Shown here: positions 46,001-53,923 of the stretch, in pieces
Numbering within the stretch: position 1 is the stretch's first letter
How the letters are laid out: each line of letters begins with the position of its first letter
Origin: Aricia agestis
Taxonomy: Eukaryota; Arthropoda; Insecta; Lepidoptera; Lycaenidae
Direction of reading: 5' to 3'
Assembly (NCBI RefSeq): GCF_905147365.1
Contig: NC_056423.1
Location: 10,830,501-10,894,500 of the forward strand
Length of the DNA: 64,000 nucleotides
Made by a program: the position numbers and the translations under genes
The notes under the pieces: generated by a model
The model's database searches: none
What the model saw: only the letters and a program-made list of their open reading frames with translations
What the model was told of the DNA's origin: nothing

Positions 46001-49000
46001 ACACGAGAGTCAATAGACGAGAGTGGACGTGTAATAGTAATTTTCTAAGTGCGTGATCAAGATTGTGATACACACAAACAGGGGCTCCTACAGTATGGAT
46101 TATTGAGGTACACATTTTTGTTATAAAAATACGTAAGCGTCGGAGAGCGAAAGTGCGCGCGCACTTGCATAAGTCATAGAAGCGTTTCTTAATACTATAC
46201 ATATACAGGGTGTAACAAAAATAAGTGATAACACTTTAGGGTGTGTATGTGTTCTTTGTAGAGAGTTCACTGTGAAAATAGCAGCGCTGAAAGACCACAA
46301 TTTTTTTTTCACTTTTGTATGGGGAAACTCTTGACGCTCTGGCCATTGCCCATCCAAAAGTGAAAAAAAAAATTCGTCTTTTAGAGCTGCTACTTTCACA
46401 GTGAACTTTCTACAAGGAACACGTACATACCCTAAAGTATTATCACTTATTTTTGTTACACACTGTATATTATAATACAAGAGTTCATTTTTCGTGCGGA
46501 AACCGGAATCGATAAGACAACCACGTCATACATTCTTTGTGAACTGTGTGCTATGTTACGAGTGTTGAGCTGGAGGTCATTCGAAAATCAGACAGTGAGC
46601 AAACTAGGAGCAAACTAGTACGTTATGACTTGAAAAATATTTTAAAAATAGTGTTCATTTTGTGTCCATTTAAATCAATACAATACTGCATCCGACGTAA
46701 CCAGTGAGTAAAACATTAATTTTAACCGATTTCTAAAATAATATAATAATAATAAAGGAGGTTATAAATTCGACTCGTATGTATGTAATGTTTCCAGAAC
46801 TGTCCTTTTCGTAGTAAGTTTAAATAGTGTACTTATATCAGGGCATTTTCAAAAAAACGTGTACCCTTGCAAAAATATGTCTATATTTTTTAAGGTCATT
46901 TATTTACCTTTATTTGAATGTCATATACAAGGACAAATATTGAACTAATGGAATAAGTTAAAAAGAACGCTGAAAACGTTATATTATTCTGATATTATTG
47001 AAACAAAATCGAATTTTCGACGAATCAGATTCCGTTGTGCGACTAAATGTAAAATATAATTTAATACAAAAAAATACAGCAATAAATGGATTTCTTCGTT
47101 TATTTAATATAGTGAAATGCATATTTAATTGTTTATTAAAAAAAATATAGATAATTTCAAGGATCAACAAGAGTAGCAATTATTTTTAATCCATAATGTG
47201 ACTATGTGACCTACCCACTAGGTTATTTTTCATTTTTTTACATGAGTAAGTAATATTTAACATATTTAAAGAAGTTTATATAACACAAAAACCTTTTATT
47301 TAAACATTTTTGTTGTTGCACTACTTATAAAAGTAAAAAATTCTTTGATTTCATAGATTTAACTTCAATAATTAGAGGGACGAACATCTCATAATCATAA
47401 AGATGTGTTCACATGTCTACGAATTCCTAAGTTATTAATGACATCGGATTATATGCACGATCAAAGTGCCGAAATATCCATGCAAATATGCACGAAAAAT
47501 GGTCGAAATATGCACAAAATATGCACAATAAAAAGTCACTTAATATTAAAATGTATTATTTTTTTGAAGACTTTTCCGGTAGTGACATTAATAAAAGCGC
47601 CAATTTTTGTAATTTCATAAAATCCAGGATTTTTAATTTCTTGAAATAAAGACTTTTTATTTATTTATTATACGCCAATAATAATTTTCTACCAACATTT
47701 CCCGATTGCAATCTTAATACCCATGGAAGTTAAACTACCGAAATATGCACTATCAACGAAAAATTGCCAAAATATGCACTATCGCCTAAAAAGTGACATT
47801 ATATGCATTTGCATATGCAAGTATGCAAATGCATATAATCTGATGTCTAGTTATTATAAATCTGCAAATATCAATGACACAAAATGATTTTCAACTTTAC
47901 TGATAGAAAAGTAGTGGAAATAAAATCAAAATTATTAAGAAAAAAAAAAACTTTTAGGTACTTACTTAAATTTTAAATAGTAAGTATATTTGTTATTGTT
48001 AAGGAAAGGCGACGCCTTGATAATTTGCTTGTAGCGATATCGATTTTTCTCAGCAATGACTAAAGCTAAGAAATTAAAGTTCATTGTCAGTATTCATCAT
48101 GTCTTTGTCTTTGATTTACCCATAGCATAACACGATTGATCAACTTTTATAACACAGAATAATCAATCAAAAAAACCTGTGTAAAAAAAGGGATTCCTAT
48201 TTTTCCAACAGAGGAGAGTGATTTAAGCTTCCAAAATTTATACATGGATTGGTTCAAGCATACACTTTAATTTGACCATAGCTTATATGAAATGTATTTA
48301 TGGTTTTTAAATTACGCGACAAAAACTATTTTGTCGCTTACGCCCTTTCCATTTTTTGCTGTTCCATTGCTTGTTTTCTGTGAGAGGCCGGGCCGGCCTT
48401 TCATAGAAAACTAGCAATCTAAAACATATCCAAAGCGGTTTTTTACTTTAACGCGGCGTCACCTTAACACATAAGTAATAAAAAATATATTAATTGTAAG
48501 TTAATCGTACCAGTTTACAAATCTCCAATTTTCTTAATAAAATCTGTGAATAAAAAAATAATTTATATAAATGTGAACTAAGCCTTATGCTTTCCGCCTG
48601 TTGTGACTTGTCCGTTCCATTATATGTGACCATACGAAAAGTCACAAGTCGGAAGTCACGTAATATTACTTTCTTTTACTTTTAAAGTGTTTGTAAATAA
48701 CCGATAATAGTTATCACAATTTCATTTTTTTTACTAAATACTAAGATAATTTTGCAACGTGTTAACAGTAAAAACAGTTGGAGAAAGTATAATAATGCTT
48801 ACAAAATATGGTCACTTATCTGAACAAATAAACCGTTCCTGAAGAACCATCCAACCTGCGTCCGCGTCTTGTAGCAGATTTTTAACTACTAAATTCAAAT
48901 TGAAGTTTCTCGATGTACAATGAAATATAGTGCTATCATTTAGTGCCGAAAATATTTTTGTAGTATGTTTATAAAACTAAAAAAAACGGTCACTAAACCG

Positions 49001-51628
49001 AACATTCCGGCCGGGTTGTTTTTTCATGATTATAATTTTAATTAATTTGTAGTTAAATTATGTTAGATTTTTCAATAACAAGACATTCAATTGATACATT
49101 AAGTATTTAAGAATCTAACATATGTTTTTTAAGTAACTTACTTTAAGAAAAAAAATAGTTATTAAAGATTTTGTTACAACTTCTGGGAAGGGGACAGGTG
49201 AATTTAATAGGTTTCGGTACTTAAAAACCCTTATAAATCTCATACTAAATAAAATTTTATACAAACGTGAATGTATTTTAATAAAAGAAAACTTGTTTTT
49301 GCTCCTACATTAAAATTACAAAATGTTAGTATGTAATTTTTTACAAATAATCTGTAGCGAAGTCAAGGGACAAGGTAAAAACCAGGGGTACACATTTTTT
49401 TGAAAATGCCCATCAGCGTCTGAACAAATGTACCAAAATATTAAAATTGTTTTTATTTGTGTTCGCATATCTTCGCAACTAAAAGTCCGATTTAAGTGAT
49501 TCTTTTTTTTTTGTTGTACTAGGTATCGTTTAACTTTAAGGAATACTTACTGCAAGCTTTGTCAAAATCGGTTCAGTAGTTTTTGAGATAGGGAATTACG
49601 ATTATTACGTACAATTTTGAAGTTGGTTTAAGCGTTTTACTGTAACGGAACATTGCTTACTCGTGTTTTGAGATTATTATTTACCTACTTATTTTTTTTA
49701 ATTATATTTTTTATTACAATAATATACTAATATGTAACTTTTTCTTTTTTTTAATTAAGTATGTTAGGTACATATAAATGTAAGTTTACATTCATATGTA
49801 CCTAACATATTATAAGGAGTCGTAAGGAAGAACAGAAGGCAAACCTTTGCCAATTTTGTTTTATAAAAAATAAATAAAAATAAGAATACATAATTATAAT
49901 ATTTTGTTTGGAGAATGGTTCTCCGTTCTCGATGTTTCTGTCTGAAAAGAGACGGCAATATAAAGATAATCGGCCAAGTGCGAGTCGGACTCGCGCACGA
50001 AGGGTTCCGTACCGTTATAGAGCAAAAATAGGCCAAAAATTATGTTTTTTGTATGGGAAATTAAATTAAACTTTTATTTTATTTTTAATTATTAAAGTAC
50101 ACATTCAATCAAGGATTTTGTTAATGTTTCAAGTGTCTACTTGTGAACTACCATTATTGAAATCCAGCAAAAAAAGGCCAAAAAAATCACGTTTGTTGTA
50201 TGATAAATATTTAAATATTAAAATTATTTTGTTTTTAGTACTTATTTGTTGTTATAGCGGCAACAGAAATACACAATCTGAGAAGTCTAGCTATAGCGGT
50301 TCTTTAGATACAGCCTGCTGACAGATAGACAGACATCGAGGTCTTAGTAATAGGATCCCGTTTTTACCCTTTGGGTACGGAACCCTAAAAAAACGACTCG
50401 AATCTGTTGCCGATACATATTGATTAATTTATGCAAAAGTTGCTACAGTAATGGCTCATAAATTAAGAACCTAGCTGAGATAATTTAACTTCGAAGGAAA
50501 TCCGCGTCTTAAGGCGCTGTGGTTGTTGCAACTACGTAAAATCAGTTTTTAAATAATGTTTTTTGTAAAGGAAATGTCATTATTTAAGTATAAAAGAAGT
50601 ACCGTTTTAAAGTTGAGAAAATTTCCTATCGGTACACAATTTGAAAAATTCTGCTCGATAGAAAAAAATCTCAAAGATGACTGTTATAACGCTGTTTTTC
50701 ATAATTAAATCATTGTATGGCTAAATTACACACTTTTTTGTAAAAACAAAAAATGTAACTTAATGTAAAAATTTGTCGTAACCTAACCTAAGCGATTTGA
50801 TATATTTGATTTGTGTAATACTAAAAACAAAAGATTTTTCTCCTATTTCCTATTATCAAGGCACGCGGCGAGCGCGTAACCGCCACTGTACAAGGCCCGC
50901 TGATATGAATGTTATGTTAATGTCCTTTACGTCGATATTCGTACTGACACTTGACAGACATCGACCTGCTTATTTTAGGGACTACTGGGCCTTAAATGAC
51001 AAGTTTTATTACCACTCGTTTACCTCGTTCTAAAAGTAATAAAAACTGGTCATAAACATTCCTAAATGATCTCATCTTAGTTACGATGTTAAAGTTTTAT
51101 TTTCGGTGCTTTGGAGTAAAATTTGTTTTAAAAAATAGTGACGTGTAGGTGAAGGTTATTGCGTTATATTGTGTCAGAGTTTGTGTAATAACTAATAAGT
51201 TATAATAATTTATGAGTTATATAAGTGTTGAAGAGTTATAGCTCTTTACTCTTATACATTTTTATATATTACATTTTTATATCTGTGATAAAGTGGCATT
51301 TTAATTAAATTTTTCCACAGTTTGTCTATATTTTCGCATTTCTACTGGTGGCCATGCTAGGGCTACTGGTGACATGATCGTTCGCCCCATTATTTTATAA
51401 AAAAAAAAACTTTGTTATTATTACAGCCTGTGTTAAGTCTAATGTATAATTTATTTCCATTTCAGGAAACCACTACATGCTGATTGGCGTGGAGTTCGAG
51501 ACGAAGAACTTAGCAACGTGGCCGGAATACCTGACTGTATATTCTGCCATACATCCGGGTTTATTGGTGGTAACAAGACTAAAGATGGTGCTATAGCCAT
51601 GGCCCTGGCTAGTCTCAAAGCAGCCTAA
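31005..51628 (+). CDS. MYG1: MYG1 exonuclease homologue, four exons
   Basis: Joining 31005-31094, 31610-31860, 36813-37379 and 51466-51628 gives 1,071 nt in one open frame: 356 residues and a TAA stop. All three introns have GT...AG ends. The protein has the MYG1/UPF0160 hallmarks: THDGTFHCDE at about residues 33-42, a DVG and then DHHQ at 77-93 (metal-binding DHH motif), and the C-terminal C-H-T-S-G-F-I-G-G segment encoded by exon 4. MYG1 proteins are DHH-family 3'-5' RNA exonucleases found in nucleus and mitochondria; human MYG1 is of similar length. An arginine-rich, acid-free first exon fits mitochondrial import. A polyadenylation signal AATAAA lies at 51644. No other host gene is visible, and both large introns are filled with transposons. 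Exons 2-4 are certain by family resemblance; exon 1 is inferred from frame, splice sites and leader character. Confidence 0.93.
31310..31500. repeat. AATGCGAAAGTGTGT-type repeat in MYG1 intron 1
   Basis: CACGCCAGTAACTCCGTGACGC...GTATCCCCATACCAAATTCCAGCAAAATCGG...AACAGACAGACACACTTTCC is a mixed-orientation copy. It shortens the otherwise plain 515-nt intron 1. Confidence 0.5.
31610..31860 (+). CDS. MYG1: MYG1 exon 2, catalytic DHH region
   Basis: Acceptor TTTTTTCAG precedes ATCGGCACTCATGATGG; donor AA|GTAAGT ends the exon in phase 2. It encodes residues 31-114, with the H-D-G-T-F-H-C-D-E and D-H-H-Q motifs of the MYG1 family. Confidence 0.95.
32826..34787 (-). CDS. hAT transposase with BED zinc finger
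   Basis: A single 653-residue open frame. An N-terminal BED finger shows C40, C43, H59 and H64. A lysine- and serine-rich linker follows, then an RNase H-like core beginning S-L-D-E-W-T-S near residue 156 and continuing V-T-D-G-A. The C-terminal dimerisation segment carries I-P-P-T-S-V-E-A-E-R-V-F-S, with the glutamate of the hAT catalytic triad. Length and domain order match the ZBED/zinc finger BED domain-containing transposases of insects. The protein cuts and pastes the enclosing 4.5-kb element. There are no internal stops, so it may still be functional; expression cannot be judged. Confidence 0.93.
   Translation of the reverse strand: MAASKNADKIIFEKNPRGVVEKSSVWQYFLRSTDGSYAECQLCKKILKTCKSTTPLRNHLKLVHSMDLTNKKEVEASSSQIGEASSNLNSSKKRKIGDYFEQKEDNLQSAVSKMTALDGLPFRVFATSETLRNLFKKSNYNLPATPNAIKMIVMKKHAQLKEELKIEIIEMKKKQKFSVSLDEWTSTRNKRYMNVNIHSQKFCNKPFRNLGLSKINGRGTAINCHNVLTDKLIEFGLSLEEDVVCIVTDGARVMQSLGQRITAQSQLCLAHGIQLAVLDVLYKDQNTDDMDISYTAELNESDDSESESGDDGFAPFIENTTRPPLTVYKELISKVRQVVKYFKYSPTKTDHLNSYLETEGKQLGLILDCKTRWSSLADMISRFLAIKDGVMKALIDLKNDTTFNSVEIDILKDISEALNIIKATVKAICSEDANMLTAETALKFMIDELSERNNIISLQLKEALKTRIIQRRQPKIVGTLKYLHSPINFYAESSCDTFENPSFSTILKFIMDIIKTYFRPGEIESIDSDEDDVVLSLYQEEKRNEKSLPLEDQLRKKIDACLSTPSTSTNVDSDDLETILRIQTALFDRGGPRSEYLDLVYDLLMTIPPTSVEAERVFSSTGYICNKLRTRLNDDTLDCLSFLRSHYQRLKKH
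35710..36193. mobile_element. Pogo/Tigger-like MITE inside the hAT element
   Basis: The left end reads CAGTAGACTTCCGCTAATCCG, and the right end read inward gives CGGTAGGTACTCGATAATCCG, both ending in the CTAATCCG/ATAATCCG core of pogo-group TIRs. TA dinucleotides flank both sides (35708-35709, 36194-36195). It is 484 bp with no coding frame. It lies inside the hAT element upstream of the transposase start, so it inserted later. Confidence 0.7.
35830..35985. mobile_element. Foldback MITE nested in the pogo-like MITE
   Basis: Inverted ends ACGAATAATAAAAACTAAGG (35832-) and its complement (to 35983) bound a 156-bp element. The flanks are GGTGCATG at 35822-35829 and again at 35986-35993, an 8-bp target duplication. 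This is the third nesting level within MYG1 intron 2. Confidence 0.75.
36813..37379 (+). CDS. MYG1: MYG1 exon 3
   Basis: Acceptor TTTTTAG, then GTTAAGTTCGGCAGG completes the split Lys codon and continues L-S-S-A-G-L-V-Y. Donor AG|GTGAGA ends the exon. It encodes residues 115-302, including the ENF-EE-DA-DNG and FNGHFPWKDHLFELE blocks typical of MYG1. Upstream in-frame ATGs at 36769 and 36796 lie before the acceptor and are not needed. Confidence 0.95.
37870..38065. repeat. AATGCGAAAGTGTGT-type repeat in MYG1 intron 3
   Basis: AAATTGCAAAAGTGTTTCTCTCTGTTACCGCTTGAC...GGGTATGGATATATTTTTAGTCCGGACTCCGGG...GAAGTTGCGGGCGTCTTTTAGTG. Confidence 0.5.
38330..40031 (+). pseudogene. Jockey/CR1-type LINE 3' part, split by a 769-bp element
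   Basis: Left part (38330-38642): I-N-F-S-K-T-K-V-M-H-I and N-K-Y-R-Y-L-G-L-T-V-D-N-N-L-S-W, the region after reverse transcriptase motif C, ending R-K-L-L-Y. The frame resumes at 39414 with V-V-Y-Y-A-L-A-D-S-L-I-S-Y-G and stops after N-K-I-D-N at 39804. A 3' UTR ends in a poly-A run at 40020-40031. Removing 38643-39411 plus one TA restores a continuous reading, which proves the later insertion. Confidence 0.85.
38643..39411. mobile_element. TIR element with subterminal repeats, TA target
   Basis: Ends read TGGCTAGTTGAGAGCAGAAG... inward from both sides, with about 35 matching bases, and TA flanks them (38641-38642, 39412-39413). The motif GCAGAAGTAATCCAAGTGA recurs inside (38655, 38736) with weaker copies (38843, 38897, 39191). 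A short coding tail ends at 39090: Q-F-Y-L-N-L-P, then acidic ...V-L-P-S-V-E-G-D-E-S-D and TAG. This resembles the C-terminus of DUF7869 proteins, so it may be a deletion derivative of such an element. Confidence 0.75.
40426..42235 (-). pseudogene. piggyBac transposase remnant
   Basis: The - strand holds, in order, an acidic Ser/Thr/Pro-rich N-terminus (42235-41860), Y-L-G-I-L-I-M-M-G-L and F-Y-W-S-T-D-P-F (41680-41560), the region where S-I-D-E-S-M is expected but S-I-V-E-S-M is read (about 41385), G-Y-K-V-W-A-R-C-D-A-V-T-G-Y, then F-D-N-F-F-T-G (41160), M-G-G-V-D-R-F-D (40815) and a C-terminal C-S-T-C-R-V-A-L-C finger (40440). This is the DDE_Tnp_1_7 order. Frameshifts near 41860, 41420, 41230, 40960 and 40765 and the lost first catalytic Asp make it inactive. 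TTAA-bounded ends were not identified. Confidence 0.85.
42237..43915 (-). pseudogene. Mutator-like transposase domain plus YqaJ nuclease, decayed
   Basis: The N-terminal part (43887-43660) has M-D-F-V-P-K-E-H-L-C-F-K-N-F, Y-G-R-M-I-G-D-G-D-A-S-T-Y; then N-G-D-W-D and H-P-M-C-Q-S-Y-Y-C near 43400, and E-C-F-N-S-V-I-A-K near 43230. These are the PF20700-like 'Mutator' segments of insect transposases. The C-terminal part (43002-42237) carries a YqaJ/lambda exonuclease-like domain: S-D-W-L-E-I-R, F-I-G-A-S-P-D-G-L-V, V-E-V-K-C-P, W-Y-F-Q-V-Q-G-Q-L and C-L-L-P-E-I-I-D. The two domains are commonly fused in arthropod elements. Many stops and shifts are present. Confidence 0.8.
43917..44130 (-). pseudogene. 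mariner/Tc1-like transposase fragment
   Basis: On the - strand L-S-A-Y-K-R-R-T-G-Y-F-L-T-D-N, a frameshift, then L-L-K-R-Y-A-K-G-G-H-K-K-C-L-F-T-D-E-M-F match the segment leading to the first catalytic Asp of mariner-type transposases. Everything else is missing. It abuts the Mutator-like remnant, so one element cut into the other. Confidence 0.65.
44408..44655. repeat. 248-bp near-perfect palindrome
   Basis: AGTAAAAGGAGGGGAAGTAAG and its complement CTTACTTCCCCTCCTTTTACT bound two ~115-bp arms (GGCACCGCGCGCGGCTT, GCCGTACGTGGCGACGCATT) joined near 44531. Arm mismatches are few. Likely a foldback MITE. Confidence 0.82.
44781..44911. repeat. GGCACGG palindromic segment
   Basis: GGCACGGTCGCCGTGCC at 44826 and CATGGCACGGCGACCGTGCC at 44882 are self-complementary and complementary to each other; the RTE fragment inserted just after the second. 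Confidence 0.55.
44926..45290 (-). mobile_element. 5'-truncated RTE fragment with perfect 14-bp target duplication
   Basis: On the - strand an open stretch reads W-A-G-H-I-V-R-G-K-D-K-W, R-K-R-G-R-P-R-R-R-W-V-D-D-I-K and W-N-M-L-E-E-A-Y-A, the RTE C-terminus. It ends in a (TAA)n tail (44926-44945 on +). GTCACCCGTGTTTA flanks it at 44912-44925 and 45291-45304. Confidence 0.9.
45411..45625. repeat. GC-rich imperfect inverted repeat
   Basis: CTGTGCCGGGG and TGTGTCGGGGCGCAGCGG, a CTCCATACAATTTGTATGGAAGCAG palindrome, and three direct CCCGGCAAGG units. All six-frame ORFs here are by-products of the GC content. Confidence 0.5.
46201..46470. mobile_element. TIR MITE (ACAGGGTGTAACAAAAATAAG)
   Basis: ATATACAGGGTGTAACAAAAATAAGTGATAA on the left pairs with TTATCACTTATTTTTGTTACACACTGTATAT on the right. 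Arms continue about 120 bp, making a long hairpin. It has no real coding frame. Confidence 0.82.
46490..46705 (+). promoter_or_regulatory. Possible non-coding exon end
   Basis: TTCATTTTTCGTGCGGAAACC...GCATCCGACGTAACCA|GTGAGTAAAAC ends in a good donor and is free of repeats. It lies in MYG1 intron 3, so it could be an alternative start or chance. Weak. Confidence 0.15.
47440..47847. mobile_element. ATATGCAC-family MITE, copy 2
   Basis: GACATCGGATTATATGCACGATCAAAGTGCCG begins it and CATATAATCTGATGTC ends it. The interior matches copy 1 through TTTTCCGGTAGTG and ATTAATAAA. The interior also has TATGCATTTGCATATGCAAG palindromes. Confidence 0.8.
47850..49760. other. Part of MYG1 intron 3 without genes
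   Basis: Apart from the inverted repeat copy at 48005-48225, this is AT-rich sequence with no open frame of interest. Confidence 0.55.
48005..48225. repeat. Inverted copy of the 6.9-7.1 kb repeat
   Basis: GGCGACGCCTTGATAATTTG...CAATGACTAAAGCTAAGAAATTAAAGTTCATTGTCAG through CCAACAGAGGAGAG. The two copies differ at scattered positions and small gaps. Confidence 0.7.
49761..49808. repeat. 48-bp hairpin
   Basis: ATGTTAGGTACATATAAATGTAA pairs with TTACATTCATATGTACCTAACAT with one mismatch. Confidence 0.75.
49962..50395. repeat. GGGTTCCGTACC-family repeat, inverted copy
   Basis: AATCGGCCAAGTGCGAGTCGGACTCGCGCACGAAGGGTTCCG at the left and CCCGTTTTTACCCTTTGGGTACGGAACCCTAAAAA at the right, the reverse of the 4.1-kb copy. 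Confidence 0.72.
51466..51628 (+). CDS. MYG1: MYG1 exon 4 (C-terminus)
   Basis: Acceptor TTTCCATTTCAG, then a G that completes a split Arg codon, followed by 53 residues and TAA. It carries W-R-G-V-R-D-E-E-L and F-C-H-T-S-G-F-I-G-G, the conserved MYG1 C-terminus. Intron 3 is 14,086 nt, unusually long and built from transposons. Confidence 0.94.
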
Positions 51629-51643
51629 GAATATAAATAGATA

Positions 51644-51649
51644 AATAAA
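51644..51649 (+). promoter_or_regulatory. MYG1 polyadenylation signal
   Basis: AATAAA lies 15 nt after the MYG1 stop codon, in a stretch reading ATAAATAAATG. It is the nearest canonical signal. Confidence 0.6.
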
Positions 51650-51704
51650 TGAAGTCTTTTTTGTCAATTAACCATACAGAATGTAGTACTTGAGCAAAAT
51701 TGTA

Positions 51705-52030
51705 TAGATCAGTAGTTCTTAACCTTTTATTCATGAGGGACCATTTTACCAAATATATTTGTCTAGCCCGGGGACCACCCGGTTCGTTTGCCTAAACAAG
51801 GGGTTTTTTGATATAGAAAACAAGGACAACTTTATAATAAGCACTCATTTTTTTATTTGGCAAAAGTCTAAAAGTTACATTTTAATTAAATGTGATTTTT
51901 GTGACTGCATATTCCATATTCTTTACTAACTTCTGAATTCTCACATATTATTAGGTTAGCTACGCGAACCACGGAATGCCTCCAGGGACCACCAGGGTGT
52001 AGATATATTATGTAGATAATAATTATGGGA
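51705..52030. repeat. hAT-like MITE end downstream of MYG1
   Basis: CAGTAGTTCTTAACCTTTTATTCATGAGGGACCA resembles the start of Charlie-type hAT MITEs and GGGACCACCAGGGTG lies at the far side. No clear second TIR. A run of 15 G follows at 52068. Confidence 0.4.
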
Positions 52031-52444
52031 AATTTACCCCTTCCAAGGTATAGGCCTCCCCTAATTGGGGGGGGGGGGGGGGATTCCTCAATTTGTAAAT
52101 TTTTTGTTGTGATTTTGTTTCCTTATTTGTGCCTTCTGTCTATCTGCGGGCGGAGGCTGCTGCTGCTCTAAAATAATAGACAAAGTTTAAAAAATACTTT
52201 GTATTTAAACAATCCAAAGTTTATGAATAAAGAAGCTAATAATATACTTAAAAAATAGGTACAGATAGTTCAACTCAGTTGTGCGCGCCGCCCTATGTGT
52301 GGGTAAACCTTGTACATATACAGTGACTTTGTGTGCGTGACAAGAGGTACAGTCGGGTACAAATACAAATAGAGTTATTTACGGGTTATATACGGGTTTT
52401 AAAAAAAAGAGTTATTTCGTAATTTAATGTTTATTTATTGAACA

Positions 52445-53782
52445 TTATTCAGAATCGCTACTTGAAAAATCAAATGATGAATTTTCGGATTCGCTGCTCT
52501 CACCAAGGTTAATTATGAATTCTGACTCCATGTCAAAATTTCTATAGTATTCTTCTTCTTTCTTTTGTACATGTCGACAAGTATTACCCCACATCCCATC
52601 ATCAATTTGACTTAAACGTTCATTTATGAGTTTCATTATTTCCGTCACATTTTGATCGACATTATGCGAAGCAATATAATTTTTTAAAATTCCCCACACA
52701 TTTTCTATAGGGTTTAGTTCAGGATGATATGGTGGCAGTCGAAGAACTTTTATGCCATATGGCTGAAGTATGTCGTCAATCTTGTAACAGATATATTTTT
52801 CTTTATTTTTTTTAATCAAATCATACAGTTCGATTTTTTTCATATCTTGATTAAAAGCTATGTTTTTTTCTGTCAGCCATCTCACCATTTCTATTTTTTT
52901 GGAATTAGAATTTGGGGCTCTGTCATTTTGAACGTTATGGTATGAGGCATTGTCAAGCACAACCACAGAGTTAGGTGGAAGATTCGGTACTAGACGTTCT
53001 TTTAGCCACTTTTCATAGTTTTCTGCGTTCATGTTAGAGTGGTAATCACCAGAAACACTATTTGCTTTGTATGTCAATAGTGCGTTAGGTACGAAACCTT
53101 GTTCTGAACCAGCATGCACAATGATAATTCTTTGTCCTTTCGACAGGTTTCTCTTTAAAGGTGGTCCATCTTTGTTACCCCATCCTTTGTTTTGCACATG
53201 ATTAGTTAAGATGTAGCTCTCATCTGTATATACGATACACCGATTTTCTTGACGGTATCTGAGTAAATTTTTTAGGTAGGAAAATCGTAGTTTTTGGATG
53301 TCATGCCGCTCTATAATAACACGTCTGTTATCCACAGTTTTTCGCCATTTGTATCCCAACTTTAACAAAGCTGTACGCAGAGTCGAAATACTTCCATCAT
53401 AGTTAAGTTTATCTTGAAATATTCTTTTCAACTTTAGCAAGGTAGGTAACTCACGATGTTCTAAATGGTAATTTTGAATAGTGGAACGTATAACATCGAC
53501 GTTAAAGTTGTCTAATTCTAACTTCTTTAAACGTTTTTTACGGTCTTTATGCGGAGATTTAAATTTAGAGTCAGATTCTTTTCCTTCAGCCAATATATTA
53601 GTAATTGTTCTCTCTGATACCCCCACTGCCATTGCTGTTCTTTTCCGTACGCTATTTAAATGTTCACTTAATTTCGATATTAAAATTGGACTTGCACTGC
53701 AAACTGGATCACTTACTAATTCCAATATATCTCTCGCATCTTTTTTCAGAAATTCGTATACCTTAGCAATGGTTCCTCGAGT
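52445..53782 (-). CDS. Sailor-like transposase, exon 2
   Basis: This exon encodes residues 14-458 of the predicted transposase. Helix-turn-helix regions fill the first ~170 residues (V-S-E-R-T-I and L-R-T-A-L-L-K-L-G-Y). The IS630-Tc1-mariner catalytic residues follow: D200 in Y-T-D-E-S, D290 in V-V-L-D-N-A-S-Y-H, and E373 in N-P-I-E-N-V-W-G. Exactly 82 residues separate the second Asp and the Glu, far more than the 34-41 of Tc1 and mariner. The tail is serine- and acid-rich. The acceptor TTTTAG|ACTCGAGG lies just before residue 14. No stop or frameshift is visible, so the enzyme may be active. Confidence 0.92.
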   Translation of the reverse strand, partial: TRGTIAKVYEFLKKDARDILELVSDPVCSASPILISKLSEHLNSVRKRTAMAVGVSERTITNILAEGKESDSKFKSPHKDRKKRLKKLELDNFNVDVIRSTIQNYHLEHRELPTLLKLKRIFQDKLNYDGSISTLRTALLKLGYKWRKTVDNRRVIIERHDIQKLRFSYLKNLLRYRQENRCIVYTDESYILTNHVQNKGWGNKDGPPLKRNLSKGQRIIIVHAGSEQGFVPNALLTYKANSVSGDYHSNMNAENYEKWLKERLVPNLPPNSVVVLDNASYHNVQNDRAPNSNSKKIEMVRWLTEKNIAFNQDMKKIELYDLIKKNKEKYICYKIDDILQPYGIKVLRLPPYHPELNPIENVWGILKNYIASHNVDQNVTEIMKLINERLSQIDDGMWGNTCRHVQKKEEEYYRNFDMESEFIINLGESSESENSSFDFSSSDSE

Positions 53783-53884
53783 CTAAAACAATAATACGTA
53801 AAAGTTAACAAGGACATATTTTTTAGTATATGGAATCATAATAAACATTAATTACATCCAAATTTAAAATAAAAAAATATTTAC

Positions 53885-53923
53885 CTGACTCCTTAAACAT
53901 TTTCTCCGTGTAGAACTAGACAT
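53885..53923 (-). CDS. Sailor-like transposase, exon 1
   Basis: Thirteen codons from ATG (53923) reading M-S-S-S-T-R-R-K-C-L-R-S-Q end at a donor CAG|GTAAAT. A 102-nt intron to 53783 joins in phase 0 to exon 2, giving a 458-residue protein. The exon is too short for an ORF scan; it is supported by clean splice signals and frame. Confidence 0.75.

Noticed and set aside
46121..46480. 119-codon ORF on the - strand
   Set aside because: It spans a palindromic MITE and its flanks; no protein resemblance.
52068..52082. Run of 15 G as a biological signal
   Set aside because: Probably a simple homopolymer or sequencing uncertainty; no G-quadruplex pattern of several tracts.
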